From contig JBDXHU010000006.1 in assembly GCA_039989475.1 (NCBI GenBank), positions 186,001 through 250,000 on the forward strand: a stretch of DNA of 64,000 nt, given 5' to 3'. Of the stretch, positions 19,126 to 28,282 are shown in pieces. Positions within the stretch are counted from its first letter, which is position 1. Each line of letters begins with the position of its first letter. The notes beneath the pieces are model-generated. The model was not told the DNA's origin, made no database searches, and saw only the letters and a list, made by a program, of their open reading frames with translations. The position numbers and the translations under genes were made by a program. The stretch comes from JBDXHU01 sp039989475 (GTDB lineage: Bacteria; Pseudomonadota; Gammaproteobacteria; Pseudomonadales; Halieaceae).

Positions 19126-20403
19126 TCAGTCGCTAATGTGGAGAAACTGCATATCGTAAATATCGGTGCCGAGATCCAGGTACTCGGCGGACCCGTTATT
19201 TGCGTTGAAGACCAGCATAAAGCCTTCACCGTCGGAAATTACCACGTAGCCGTCATTGGCGTCCCGGTAAAAGGGGTTGAAGCCCGCCGGTAGATCGGAG
19301 CCGCTGACATAGAGGATCTGGGGTAGCGAGTCTATGCCTTGCCGATAGCGCACAATCTCTATTTCGCCCGTGGTTTTCTCCCGCACCATGAAAATGCTAT
19401 TGCCGTCATAGTGAAAGGAATAGCCGTATTCGGTGTAGTCGTCGCCGTCGGGCTGGGTAAACTCGGCGATAGGCACGGCCACGCCACTGCTCTGGTCACG
19501 CTGGTAAAAACCGAATGCGGACGTGCTGCCGTCCCAGTCGTGCAAGTAAATAGCGTCATAAAGAACCCCATTGCTGCTTCCCAGATTGTAATAGCATTCG
19601 TTCTGGGGCAGCTGGGTTCCGGCGCCGGAGCCGGAACCGCTGAACAGGTCCAGCTTCATGAATTCTCCGCCGCTGTTGCCAAAGAAGGGATCGTAATCAA
19701 CCTCGATACGGTAGAAGTAGCTAGTGTTGCCGACAATGGCGGAACAGCGATCGTCCAATGGCTCGAAGACGCCGATCTGCGACCGGTATGCCAACGTCGC
19801 GGGGTCGTACTCGGTAAAGTTGTGCTGGGTGCTGTACTCCTCGCGTATGTAGTAGCGGTCGTCCACGGTATAGGAATAGATAGTGGACCGGGCGTAGGAG
19901 GGGCTGTAATTACTGTCGACCTCCACCGCTTCCCCCGTGTCGATATTGATCCGGAAAATGTACTGGGTGCTGGAGTCAAAACTGATATCGAGGTCGCGGA
20001 AGTAGTTTGAATCACTCGAGGAGGTGGCAATGTAGATATAACGGGTGACGTCAGAAACTGCGTCGGGATCAGCGGAAAACTGTGCCTCCAGGAACAAGTC
20101 AGTCTCGTAGCCAGTCAGGGAGTCCAGCATGACGACGTCGCAGGTGCCCAGCTTGCCACCGCAGAAATGGCCAGCATCCTGCTTCCAGCCGTCGAAAACA
20201 TAGCCCGATCTCGGTGTTGCGGTAAACGTTTCGCCGAAGGACCGGCCCGCAGTCATGTCGATAATGCAAGTCTGGCCTTCCGCGCAGTCATAGGACCCCG
20301 AGGCGGATACAATAGAGCCGCCTTCCGGCGCGGTTTGCACCAACCTGCAGCCCTGCACGAGCAGCAGTAGTAACAGTGCAGCTGAAAAGTATTTGATACC
20401 CAT
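19126..20403 (-). CDS. Predicted lipoprotein with Listeria-Bacteroides-repeat-like N-terminal module
   Basis: 425 residues from an ATG at 20403 with a strong GGAGG 6 bases upstream; an upstream in-frame start would add an unsupported 52 residues. The N-terminus is a lipoprotein signal (ALLLLLLVQGC), so the mature protein should be lipid-anchored at Cys17 or so. Residues 25-100 contain paired cysteines and the phrase ATPRSGYVFDGWKQDAG, like InlB/Listeria-Bacteroides beta repeats. The rest (about 100-420) is rich in Tyr, Asp and Ser with recurring beta-strand patterns that suggest a propeller (LYDAIYLHDWDG, IFMVREKTTGEIEIVRY). No enzymatic motif is seen. It lies 39 bases upstream of the FecR-barrel gene and is probably co-transcribed with it. 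Confidence 0.75.
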   Translation of the reverse strand: MGIKYFSAALLLLLLVQGCRLVQTAPEGGSIVSASGSYDCAEGQTCIIDMTAGRSFGETFTATPRSGYVFDGWKQDAGHFCGGKLGTCDVVMLDSLTGYETDLFLEAQFSADPDAVSDVTRYIYIATSSSDSNYFRDLDISFDSSTQYIFRINIDTGEAVEVDSNYSPSYARSTIYSYTVDDRYYIREEYSTQHNFTEYDPATLAYRSQIGVFEPLDDRCSAIVGNTSYFYRIEVDYDPFFGNSGGEFMKLDLFSGSGSGAGTQLPQNECYYNLGSSNGVLYDAIYLHDWDGSTSAFGFYQRDQSSGVAVPIAEFTQPDGDDYTEYGYSFHYDGNSIFMVREKTTGEIEIVRYRQGIDSLPQILYVSGSDLPAGFNPFYRDANDGYVVISDGEGFMLVFNANNGSAEYLDLGTDIYDMQFLHISD

Positions 20404-20617
20404 TCCACACCTCCACTCACGCGTCCTTGCAGATGGGGTAGCAACAAGATATTCACCTGAACCCACATGGATTGAGGCGGCATACCCACACTTTAAGTGT
20501 AGTCCCTTATGGCGCCCGGGGGCATGTTCCAGGTCAATATCCTGCAGGACAGCGCGCATACAAGCGTTGGCTGATAGACTACGCTGTAGGTGAATTTTGA
20601 ATTATTGAAAGAGCAGG

Positions 20618-21037
20618 ATGATGAGTAAGCAGACCAGAGGTGCATGCCTGTGCGGAGATTTCCGCTACGAGTTCGACCGCGAGCAGGTGATATCAGCCCA
20701 TCATTGCCACTGTAAGGACTGCCAGGCGATGACGGGCAGTGGCAAGGCGACAATAGTGATGGTGCCCACCGATACATTGCAGACAGAGGGCGAGCTCAAG
20801 ACCTATACGGTGACGGGTACCGACGGTTCCCACGTGACCCGGGGCTTTTGCCCCAACTGTGGCTCGCAACTGATCAGTTATGTCGAGGAGATGCCGGTCA
20901 TCCGCTTTGTGAAGGCGGGAACCCTGGAAGACAGCAGCTGGGTCACCATCGATTCAAGTTTTTGGAGTTGCACGGCGGAGCCCTGGTCGCCGGTGGATGC
21001 GGGCTGTCCCGCCTTCGAAAAGAATCCGCCGCGCTGA
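20618..21037 (+). CDS. GFA (glutathione-dependent formaldehyde-activating/CENP-V) family protein
   Basis: 139 residues. The zinc-binding cysteines of the family are all present: GACLCGDFRYEF (CxC), HHCHCKDCQAMTGSG (CxCxxC) and FCPNCGSQL (CxxC). Members bind two zinc ions in a Mss4-like fold; a real formaldehyde-glutathione activity is doubtful for most of them. The gene stands alone between two minus-strand genes and is followed by a short tandem repeat. Confidence 0.9.
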   Translation: MMSKQTRGACLCGDFRYEFDREQVISAHHCHCKDCQAMTGSGKATIVMVPTDTLQTEGELKTYTVTGTDGSHVTRGFCPNCGSQLISYVEEMPVIRFVKAGTLEDSSWVTIDSSFWSCTAEPWSPVDAGCPAFEKNPPR

Positions 21038-21052
21038 AGCTGAGTTATAACC

Positions 21053-21100
21053 GGGCTCTGTTCAGGGCTCTGTTCAGGGCTCTGTTCAGGGGTATGTTCA
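21053..21100. repeat. Four tandem copies of a 12-bp repeat
   Basis: GGGCTCTGTTCA is repeated three times exactly (21053-21088), followed by a fourth diverged copy GGGGTATGTTCA (21089-21100). The array lies between two converging genes and its last unit supplies the stop codon of the DUF3604 gene. It is probably replication slippage; no hairpin or binding function is evident. Confidence 0.9.
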
Positions 21101-22930
21101 GGGGGCGCGCTGGTACCAGATGGGTGAGCTGTACACGCGCTCCTGGGTCACCATGGGAATATCCGCAGAGGCCTTAAGCTTAAAATAGCTGGCATCATAA
21201 GCTGTCCAGCGCGGGGTCGGAATCTCGATGACCCTGGCGTAATAAAAGGCCCGCTGCTGCGGGTCAAAGTCCGGGTCTTGCCATACCGTGCTCAGGCTGG
21301 CTGCGCCGATGCTATTGCTATAGCTTGCCTGCTCAATGTTTACGTTTGAGCGCAGTGCTTCGGCCTTGCCTGTGACCGGGTCCACTCGCCGATCATCGGA
21401 CAGGGCCACTTCATAGACCCGCTCCTGGGTGGCACCATTGCTGTTCAACCAGCCTTTGACAATTTGTATGCGGTCGAGATTGGCGCCATCCGGGTCTTTT
21501 AGTGCGTGCACCAGGAATTGTGGTGGCTTGTCGCCGCCGTCGCCTTGCAGCCGACCGCCCATGGGCACCCCCTTGCGATAACCGATATCCGCGAGATCAG
21601 GTGCATTGGCAGCCTCAGGGTCAAAATCCCAGCCGCCAAAAAAGCGCAAGGCAATACGCGGCCCGGTGGTGGCGTAGACCTCTTTCCGGTCGAGGGCGTC
21701 GAATAAGGCTTCGCGGGTATTTTCCCGGGCCCAGACCGCGGCGTAACCGGAGGCAGCCAGCTTCCAGTTGTACCAGAGCGTGCCCCCCATCTTGTTGGTG
21801 ATCCTGTTGGCGCTGGGCTCTGAGTCCAGGAACTTCCCCCAGAAATTATTATCATCAGCGGTCGCCAGCGAAGTATGGGCATCGGTGCTGCCAATGAGGC
21901 CAAACTCATAGGGGTTGACCCCCAGTTTGCTCTCAAGTTGCAGGCCCAGTTGCAGGGCTGAGCGCGCATATTCGTGTTTCAGCATGTCGTTATTCTTTGG
22001 CACTGTGCGCGAAATATTGTCGTCGTCCCAGGTTTCAAAATCAGCGAATTCATCGTCTGGTGAAAGAAACGGGTGGGTTTCGCTATCGCCCTTGACCTGG
22101 GTGACTTCATACAGCGGTTCCCAGCGCATCCTGGAGGTCGCGTAGGCAGCATCCAGTGGATCGCCGGCCAGGGTATCCAGCGCGAACATATAGCCATTGG
22201 AGATGTTGCCATTGTGCGGAATGGACATGACCCGGCCGCCGGTCAGGTCCTCGTATTTCGACAGTGCCTGCCACAGGTCCTCGGGGTCCAGGCTGTCCAG
22301 CGCGGAAAAGGGCGGCAGTTGGGTTGCCGTGGCGTCGTCGTCACGGAACAAAACCACCCGGTGCAAATTGTTGCCGTCTACCATCGAGGTCCATTCGTAG
22401 CCCACAAAGGCGGTGAACAGGCCGGGACTATTGTGTCGCTCCGCGGCGGCGGCGGCCTCTTTCCAGACGCTGAGCCGATAGCTTTCGGGCAGCTCCTGTT
22501 CATAGTCAGGGTCCTGGATAAGCCGCACCCATTCCATAACAACCGATCCCAGGTCACCGGAGGTATCCAATTGCTTACGCCAGCGAGCGCCCAGACTGGT
22601 GCGCAGGAAATTCTTGTCCCTGCTCATCAGCTTGGGGAACACACCAATAAACTCCGCGTGATCCGCTACCAGCAGGAAGTCGAGTGGGCGCCGCAGCTGC
22701 ACATTGAGGCCATTGCTAGCCGTCACCTGCGCCCCTTTGGCAAAGCTCAGGGCGTCATCGGCGGAGAGTCTGGAATTACCAAAGGCAAAGGCGTCTGGAG
22801 AGAAGTTGCTGTGCACGTGCAGGTCACCCCAGTACAGCCTGGTCTGCGCTGGCGCGTTCAGTGGGGGCGAGTATTCCTGTGCCTGTAGGGATGTTGCCAG
22901 TAGCAGCAGGCAAGCGGCCAATCGATTCAT
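21098..22930 (-). CDS. DUF3604 domain-containing secreted protein
   Basis: 610 residues. A Sec signal peptide (about 1-17, LAACLLLLATSLQA) is followed by one long domain with PHP-like metal motifs: YWGDLHVHSNFSPDAF near residue 33, LLVADHAEFIGV near 107, and MSIPHNGNISNGYMF in the middle, with GLIGSTDAHTSLA later. These His/Asp patterns match DUF3604, a family of presumed periplasmic metal-dependent hydrolases abundant in marine gammaproteobacteria. The natural substrate is unknown; an organophosphate or sulfate ester role would be speculation. Confidence 0.85.
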   Translation of the reverse strand: MNRLAACLLLLATSLQAQEYSPPLNAPAQTRLYWGDLHVHSNFSPDAFAFGNSRLSADDALSFAKGAQVTASNGLNVQLRRPLDFLLVADHAEFIGVFPKLMSRDKNFLRTSLGARWRKQLDTSGDLGSVVMEWVRLIQDPDYEQELPESYRLSVWKEAAAAAERHNSPGLFTAFVGYEWTSMVDGNNLHRVVLFRDDDATATQLPPFSALDSLDPEDLWQALSKYEDLTGGRVMSIPHNGNISNGYMFALDTLAGDPLDAAYATSRMRWEPLYEVTQVKGDSETHPFLSPDDEFADFETWDDDNISRTVPKNNDMLKHEYARSALQLGLQLESKLGVNPYEFGLIGSTDAHTSLATADDNNFWGKFLDSEPSANRITNKMGGTLWYNWKLAASGYAAVWARENTREALFDALDRKEVYATTGPRIALRFFGGWDFDPEAANAPDLADIGYRKGVPMGGRLQGDGGDKPPQFLVHALKDPDGANLDRIQIVKGWLNSNGATQERVYEVALSDDRRVDPVTGKAEALRSNVNIEQASYSNSIGAASLSTVWQDPDFDPQQRAFYYARVIEIPTPRWTAYDASYFKLKASADIPMVTQERVYSSPIWYQRAP

Positions 22931-22945
22931 AGGACTATTACCCCT

Positions 22946-23959
22946 CTAGTCGGCAACCTTAACAACGGTCTTGCCAAAGTTCTTGCCGGCGAACATGTCG
23001 CTAAAGGCGATGCCACATTGCTCCACGCCCTGGTACATGTGCTCATGATTCTTGAGTTCGCCTGATGCGACCCATTCTGACAGCTGTGCCCGCGCCTCTG
23101 GATAACGATCCACCTGGGTATGGGTGAGAAAGCCCTGCAGCGTGGCACACTGGGTAACCAGTTGAAACAGGTTGGAGGGCCCGCCGCCGGCGCCCTGCCT
23201 GGCGTAATCGGCGACCGCGCCACAAAAAGGGATGCGCGCGCCGGGCGCGATATGTTCCAGTACCACTTCCAGCAGGGGCCCGCCGACATTGTCAAAGTAA
23301 ACATCAATACCGTTGGGGCAGGCCTCGCCCAATTGCTGTGACAAAGACGGGTCCTTGTAATTCAGGGCCAGGTCATAGCCCAGCTCAGTCACCAGTCGCT
23401 GGCACTTGTCATCACTGCCCGCCAGTCCAATCACCCTGGCGCCCATGATCTTGGCTATTTGGCCGGCCACCGAGCCGACCGCACCGCCAGCGGCGGAAAC
23501 AAGCACGGTCTCTCCCGGTTGAGGCTTGCCAATATCGGTCAGGCCGAAGTAGGCCGACATGCCGGTATCTCCCAGCAAACCCAGGTGATAGCTGAGGGGG
23601 TGACCGTATTCGTCCTCTATAGTCACCAGCCAATCCGACTCATCAACCACGGAATACTGTTCCCAGGCCAACCTGGCCATGATGCAGCGTCCCACCTCTA
23701 TATCGGGGTTTTTCGATTCCACAATCTGGCCCAGAATCAGCCCCATCACCGGCGCCCCCAGAGGCATCGCCGGCAACACATTGTCACCGGAATCCTCATC
23801 CATCCAGTTGCGGAAGCCTGCGTCCATGGATACATACAGGTTTTTGACCAGGGCCTGGCCCTCTGCCAGTTCGGCAGTCTCGGATTCCACGACGTCAAAA
23901 TCATCGGCCTGTGGCTTTCCCTCGGGCCTGCGTGCCAGGGTAACCTGCACGTTTCTCAC
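22946..23959 (-). CDS. NADP-dependent oxidoreductase, zinc-independent MDR (CurA/YncB-like)
   Basis: 337 residues. The N-terminal GroES-like half includes MDAGFRNWMDED and PLGAPVMGLILGQIVES, and the Rossmann half contains ETVLVSAAGGAVGSVAGQIAK, the AxxGxxG dinucleotide motif of the leukotriene B4 12-hydroxydehydrogenase/CurA group. VYFDNVGGPLLEVVLEHI is another family signature. The structural zinc cysteines are absent, as expected. It reduces activated carbon-carbon double bonds of enones. The GTG start overlaps the stop of the PPOX gene by 4 bases (GTGA), so the two are translationally coupled. Confidence 0.9.
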   Translation of the reverse strand: MRNVQVTLARRPEGKPQADDFDVVESETAELAEGQALVKNLYVSMDAGFRNWMDEDSGDNVLPAMPLGAPVMGLILGQIVESKNPDIEVGRCIMARLAWEQYSVVDESDWLVTIEDEYGHPLSYHLGLLGDTGMSAYFGLTDIGKPQPGETVLVSAAGGAVGSVAGQIAKIMGARVIGLAGSDDKCQRLVTELGYDLALNYKDPSLSQQLGEACPNGIDVYFDNVGGPLLEVVLEHIAPGARIPFCGAVADYARQGAGGGPSNLFQLVTQCATLQGFLTHTQVDRYPEARAQLSEWVASGELKNHEHMYQGVEQCGIAFSDMFAGKNFGKTVVKVAD

Positions 23960-24513
23960 TGCTTGGCGTCCTCGGCCGCGAATTCCGCATAGGCCTGGGC
24001 GGTGCCGGCGGCCATTTTGTCACCGTCAAACGGTATCGACATTTCCGAGGTGAATTCCAGAACGATGCGCTCCGGCGTATCCAGGAAGCGCACGAACATG
24101 TCTGGATCCAGCCCGGCGGTAAACTGGTTGTCAGGGTCGTTTTCAGTCTGGTGCTTCATGCCCGCCGCGAGAATTTTGTAGAACCAGGTTTTGGTTTCTG
24201 GATCATCGTGGATGACGGTATGGCCCTTGTAGGTAACCGTTTTGCCGCCGCCCATGGGCGTACCTGTGCTGGTGATAACAATAGAAGAGCGGCCATCCCG
24301 GGCTATGGCCTTGATGCGCACGCGCTCTCGGGTGGCGGTCATCCAGATTTTACCGTCCACTCCCACGTAGGCGGTGGTAACCCCCAGTGGATGCCCGGCT
24401 TTGTTGGCCCAGATAAAGGTACACTCGCCAGCCGACCTGACCAATTCCTGCTCTCGTTCCGGGTCCAACCGATACTGTTTTACGTCGTCGTAGTTAACGG
24501 ATTGTTTTTCCAT
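23956..24513 (-). CDS. Pyridoxamine 5'-phosphate oxidase-family (FMN/F420-like) protein
   Basis: 185 residues. It has the split-barrel PPOX pattern: FIWANKAGHPLGVTTAYVGVDGKIWMTA and RVRIKAIARDGRSSIVITSTG, with the flavin-phosphate contacts expected from the Arg/Ser residues. These small proteins bind FMN, haem or F420; the ligand cannot be determined here. It heads a two-gene unit with the MDR oxidoreductase, suggesting a shared redox substrate (inference). Confidence 0.78.
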   Translation of the reverse strand: MEKQSVNYDDVKQYRLDPEREQELVRSAGECTFIWANKAGHPLGVTTAYVGVDGKIWMTATRERVRIKAIARDGRSSIVITSTGTPMGGGKTVTYKGHTVIHDDPETKTWFYKILAAGMKHQTENDPDNQFTAGLDPDMFVRFLDTPERIVLEFTSEMSIPFDGDKMAAGTAQAYAEFAAEDAKQ

Positions 24514-24600
24514 GGTGCTGCCTCCTCGCCAGATAAACGATCATGGTAACGCTTAAGAGGCCAGGAGTGTAAGGACAAACCTGTAGGCGAGTAAGAGCTG

Positions 24601-26214
24601 CTACTGGGCGTTCACAGCCCTTTCTGCAAGCAGCTGGCTGTCCAGGTACTCCTCGTAGCTACCCTGGAAATCCACGAACACATGATCCTTGATGTCGAGA
24701 ATTCGGGTGGCCAGGGATGACACAAATTCACGGTCATGGCTGACGAAGATGAGGGTACCCTCGTAGTGCTCCAACGCCAGGTTCAGCGCCTCGATAGACT
24801 CCATATCCAGGTGATTGGTGGGTTCATCCATCAGCAGTACGTTGGTGTCCATCATCATCAGTTTGCCGAACAACAGGCGGTTTTTCTCGCCACCGGAACA
24901 CACCCGCACAGGCTTCTCAAAATCTTCAGAAGAAAACAGCAGTCGACCCAGGGTGGCTCGCACTATCTGGTCATCGTGACTGGGCTTGCGCCACTGGCTC
25001 ATCCAGTCATACAGCTTAAGCTCAGTATTGAAATCCTCTGTGCTGTCCTGGGGGCAGTAGCCCAGCGTGGCATTTTCCGCCCACTTAATCTTGCCGCTGT
25101 TGGCCTGAAGCTCATTCATCAGGCAGCGCAGAAAGGTGGTTTTACCCACGCCATTCTCCCCGATAACCGCCAGCCTTGCGCCGGCTTCCAGCATCATATT
25201 GCCGCTGTCGAACAGGGGCTCACCCTCAAAGCCATGACCCAGCTGCTCCAGCACCAGCGCCTGGCGGTGCAGCTTCTTGTCCTGCTTGAAACGGATATAG
25301 GGACTTACCCGGCTGGATGGCTTGATATCCTCCAGCTTGATTTTCTCCAGTCGCCGGGCCCGTGATGTGGCCTGCTTGGCCTTGGAAGCGTTAGCGGAGA
25401 AGCGGCTGACGAACTGCTGCAGGTCGGCGATCTGGGCACTTTTCTTGGCATTTTCCGAGTGCAGACGCTCCCGCGCCTGGGTGGATGCGGTCATGAAGTC
25501 ATCGTAATTACCCGGGTACACCCGCAGCTCGCCATAATCGATATCGGCCATGTGGGTGCAGACGGCGTTCAGGAAGTGCCGGTCGTGCGAGATGATCACC
25601 ATGGTGCACTTGCGCTCATTGAGCATATCTTCCAGCCAGCGGATGGTGTCTATGTCCAGGTTGTTGGTGGGTTCGTCCAACAGCAGGATATCGGGGTCGG
25701 AGAACAGGGCCTGGGCCAGCAGCACACGCAGCTTCCAGCCGGGCGCCACCTCACTCATAGGACCGTAATGCAGTTCCTGGGCGATTCCTGCGCCCATCAG
25801 GATTTCCCCGGCGCGGCTCTCGGCACTGTAGCCGTCCATCTCGGCAAACTGGATCTCCAGCTCGGCGACCTGCATGCCCTCTTCTTCCGACATCTCCGGC
25901 AGAGCGTATATACGGTCGCGCTCCTGCTTTATCCCCCACAGGGCCTCGTGGCCCATGATCACGGTATCGACCACCGAGTACTGCTCGAAGGCGAACTGGT
26001 CCTGGCTCAGGGTGCCGATCCGTTCGTTAGGCGTAATCGAGACATTGCCGGCGGTCGGCGCCAGGCTGCCGTCGAGGATCTTCATAAAGGTGGATTTACC
26101 ACAGCCATTGGCGCCGATCAGGCCATAGCGATTACCAGCGCTGAACTTGACCGAGATGTTCTCGAATAAGGGCTTGGCGCCAAACTGCATGGTGATGTTT
26201 GCGGTTGAGATCAA
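24601..26214 (-). CDS. ABC-F family ATPase (YbiT-like)
   Basis: 537 residues from a TTG at 26214, with AGGA 8 bases upstream. This start reproduces the family N-terminus (LISTANITMQFGAKPLFENISVKF, translated in two parts here); a longer frame to 26277 adds 21 unsupported residues. Two ABC domains are present: Walker A GANGCGKST and GENGVGKTT, signatures near LLLDEPTNNLD and LLMDEPTNHLD, with a linker in between and no membrane segments. ABC-F proteins act at the ribosomal E site. The resemblance is to YbiT, whose exact role is less clear than that of EttA. Confidence 0.92.
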   Translation of the reverse strand: MISTANITMQFGAKPLFENISVKFSAGNRYGLIGANGCGKSTFMKILDGSLAPTAGNVSITPNERIGTLSQDQFAFEQYSVVDTVIMGHEALWGIKQERDRIYALPEMSEEEGMQVAELEIQFAEMDGYSAESRAGEILMGAGIAQELHYGPMSEVAPGWKLRVLLAQALFSDPDILLLDEPTNNLDIDTIRWLEDMLNERKCTMVIISHDRHFLNAVCTHMADIDYGELRVYPGNYDDFMTASTQARERLHSENAKKSAQIADLQQFVSRFSANASKAKQATSRARRLEKIKLEDIKPSSRVSPYIRFKQDKKLHRQALVLEQLGHGFEGEPLFDSGNMMLEAGARLAVIGENGVGKTTFLRCLMNELQANSGKIKWAENATLGYCPQDSTEDFNTELKLYDWMSQWRKPSHDDQIVRATLGRLLFSSEDFEKPVRVCSGGEKNRLLFGKLMMMDTNVLLMDEPTNHLDMESIEALNLALEHYEGTLIFVSHDREFVSSLATRILDIKDHVFVDFQGSYEEYLDSQLLAERAVNAQ

Positions 26215-26344
26215 GGGACAATTCCTGAGCGTGAAGTCAGGATTGCTGAAGCGAATTCTTGAGCCAATCACAGACAAAAATGGAGGCGCGTACTTTAGAG
26301 ATTCAGAGCCCGCAAGTCGAGCCCCAAAATAGTACTAATTCCAG

Positions 26345-27175
26345 CTAGCTGGCATCGCCCCATTGGGGGCTGCGCTTCTCGAAAAATGCCTTGCTACCCT
26401 CCGCGGCATCGCCCGATAACATCGCTTTCAGCATGGCCTGGCTGGCGAACTCGAAGGCCTGTTCCAGCGGCATGTCGATCTGGCGATAGAATGCCTCCTT
26501 GCCGTCTCGAATAGCCTGGGCGGATTTGGAGGCGATCTTGAGTGCCAGTTGCTCGGTCTCAAGGTGCAAATCGGCGACCGGAACAGCCCGGTTTATCAGG
26601 CCAAAGCGCAGCGCGTCCTCGGCAGAAAACAGGTCGCCGGTAAGCGCCAACTCCATCGCATGCTTGCGATGTATGTTGCGCCCGACCCCAACCAGCGGCG
26701 TGGTGCAAAATGCCCCGATATTGACGCCAGGCGTACAAAACTCCGCGTCCTCGCTGGCGATCGCCAGGTCGCAGGCCGATACCAGCTGGCAGCCGGCGGC
26801 GGTAGCAGTGGCCTGAACGCAGGCCAGAATGGCCTTTGGTGAGTGCACGATACCCAGCATCATCTTGGCGCAGTCCGACAGGATTCGAGCGACTCGCAGT
26901 TTCCTGTCCGCCTCGCTCTCGCCTGCCAGCGGCGCCATTTCGCGCAAATCGTGACCGGCGGAAAACACCGGGCCCTTGCCGGTAATAACGATAACCCGGA
27001 CTTTCGGGTTGTCCTTGGCGGCATCGATGGCGCTGTGCAATGCAGCAATCATCTGACTGGAAAGCGGATTGCGCTGCCGTGGGCGGTTTAAGCTTAGCCA
27101 GAGCACTGGCCCCGACAGGTCTTGGAGCACATGGGGAGAGGTATCGATTTCTTCAGCGGCCATAGCGATTACCAT
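26345..27175 (-). CDS. Enoyl-CoA hydratase/isomerase family protein
   Basis: 276 residues. The crotonase fold shows VIVITGKGPVFSAGHDLREM (first oxyanion-hole residue) and CVQATATAAGCQLVSACDLAIASEDAEFCTPGVNIG (second oxyanion-hole glycine). At the positions of the two catalytic glutamates of typical hydratases there are no clear acids, so it may be an isomerase or a non-canonical hydratase. The likely role is beta-oxidation or branched acyl-CoA metabolism. An ATG at 27163 is an alternative start; neither has a strong ribosome site. Confidence 0.88.
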   Translation of the reverse strand: MVIAMAAEEIDTSPHVLQDLSGPVLWLSLNRPRQRNPLSSQMIAALHSAIDAAKDNPKVRVIVITGKGPVFSAGHDLREMAPLAGESEADRKLRVARILSDCAKMMLGIVHSPKAILACVQATATAAGCQLVSACDLAIASEDAEFCTPGVNIGAFCTTPLVGVGRNIHRKHAMELALTGDLFSAEDALRFGLINRAVPVADLHLETEQLALKIASKSAQAIRDGKEAFYRQIDMPLEQAFEFASQAMLKAMLSGDAAEGSKAFFEKRSPQWGDAS

Positions 27176-27185
27176 TTGGGTAAGT

Positions 27186-27216
27186 GCGGCTCTGGAGATG
27201 TGTGCTTAAGAGCCGC
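27186..27216. repeat. 8-bp inverted repeat in the gap upstream of the enoyl-CoA hydratase gene
   Basis: GCGGCTCT (27186-27193) and AGAGCCGC (27209-27216) are perfect reverse complements separated by 15 bases. There is no T-run, so it is not a convincing terminator on either strand; it could be an operator or an mRNA hairpin between the S4 gene and the hydratase gene. Confidence 0.6.
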
Positions 27217-27267
27217 GTAAACAGTGGCTAGTAAGTATAGGAGAAAGCGGCGATGGCCTCGACCCGG

Positions 27268-27519
27268 CTAGTTTGAGTCGGAGGCCTGGTCCTGCTGGGC
27301 TGCCTGCTCTGTGCGGCGGACCTGGAGTTGTTCACCGCGAAATTCAATAACATCGCCAGCCACAATTTTCTTGCGTCGGCGGGTCTCAATTTCACCATTC
27401 ACGGTCACCTGGCCATCGCCGATAAGCAGTTTCGCCTCGCCACCGGAGCTAACCAGCCCTTCGAACTTGAGGATCTTGTAGAGCTCAACCGGCTCCCGGG
27501 TGATCTCAACGTCTCTCAT
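27268..27519 (-). CDS. S4-domain RNA-binding protein (YbcJ-like)
   Basis: 83 residues, nearly all one S4 domain: VELYKILKFEGLVSSGGEAKLLIGDGQVTVNGEIETRRRKKI and a closing GDVIEFRG strand. This is the YbcJ/RNA-binding S4 pattern, where the domain stands alone. It probably binds structured RNA or the ribosome. It follows the coiled-coil gene after 17 bases, so both are likely in one transcript. Confidence 0.85.
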   Translation of the reverse strand: MRDVEITREPVELYKILKFEGLVSSGGEAKLLIGDGQVTVNGEIETRRRKKIVAGDVIEFRGEQLQVRRTEQAAQQDQASDSN

Positions 27520-27536
27520 CAGCGATCTCTGCAGCT

Positions 27537-28067
27537 CTAGGCCGCAGCTTCCTCCGCTACTTCGCTGTCCTGTTCTTGCTCCAGCCGGGCCTCCAGTTCC
27601 TTGACCTCGCGCTGCAGTTCGGCCTTTTCGGCTTTGGCTTGATTCAGCAATTTTTGCAGCAGGTCATTCGCGGCGGTCTTCTCAGCGAGTTTCTTCTTGT
27701 TGGCGTCCAGGTTCTTCTTCATCCGGGCGGGATCGAAGCGCTTCAGGGTGCTGATTTCCTCACGCTCCTGGGCGAGGTCTTTCTGCAGGCTTTTCAGGCG
27801 CTTCTTCTGGGTGGCGACCTCCTCCTTAAGGTTCTCGCAGCGCTGGTGTACCTCACGATTCTGCTGCTCAATCTTCTTGTTTGAGCCCGCATCCTTCGAG
27901 AGACTGGTGATCTGATCCAATTGCTTGGCAATGACAGCCTTTTGCTCTTCTTTTTCCTTGATGCCGCGCTCAATCTCAGCGGATTTGGCATCCAGTTGTA
28001 CCTGGTACTCGGCTCTGAGCTTATTCTCGAGCTCCATGATTCTTTCCAGATTTTTGGCAGTTAGCAT
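27537..28067 (-). CDS. Hypothetical coiled-coil protein
   Basis: 176 residues, almost entirely heptad-like and rich in Lys, Glu, Gln and Ala; no Cys-based or enzymatic motif, no signal peptide and no membrane segment. ATG at 28067 has AGGACAG 8 bases upstream. A long alpha-helical rod is expected, probably a dimer. Function is not recognisable; the acidic C-terminal tail (EVAEEAAA) is low complexity. It is co-oriented with the S4 protein gene. Confidence 0.75.
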   Translation of the reverse strand: MLTAKNLERIMELENKLRAEYQVQLDAKSAEIERGIKEKEEQKAVIAKQLDQITSLSKDAGSNKKIEQQNREVHQRCENLKEEVATQKKRLKSLQKDLAQEREEISTLKRFDPARMKKNLDANKKKLAEKTAANDLLQKLLNQAKAEKAELQREVKELEARLEQEQDSEVAEEAAA

Positions 28068-28220
28068 TCGGTCTGTCCTGTGTTTGTTGATGTTCGATAA
28101 TCCCGCCCCGTTTTCCCTGGAACTGAGGGGGAGAATTCTATAAAAATGAATAAATGGTGGGAACTGCGGGCCTCGCAGGCAAGGGCCTGACGGGGCAGCT
28201 CAGGCGGCAGCGGCCGACCG

Positions 28221-28240
28221 CTTCGACCAATCGATTATGA
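28221..28240 (-). repeat. 20-bp fragment identical to the anticodon region of the tRNA at 43851-43927
   Basis: CTTCGACCAATCGATTATGA (plus strand) matches 43875-43894 exactly and in the same orientation, that is, from the anticodon loop through the variable loop to the first T-stem bases. The remainder of the tRNA is not present around 28.2 kb. It can be read as a relic of a tRNA-associated integration site. Confidence 0.75.
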
Positions 28241-28282
28241 GGAGGCCGAAGAGGCCGCAATCATAGCAGTATGTTGAAGAAA

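Noticed and set aside
21053..21100. CRISPR or regulatory array from the 12-bp tandem copies
   Set aside because: The units touch without spacers and are too short; a slippage array explains them.
28200..28260. A second tRNA gene at 28.2 kb
   Set aside because: Only 20 bases match the tRNA; acceptor and T arms are missing, so it is a fragment.
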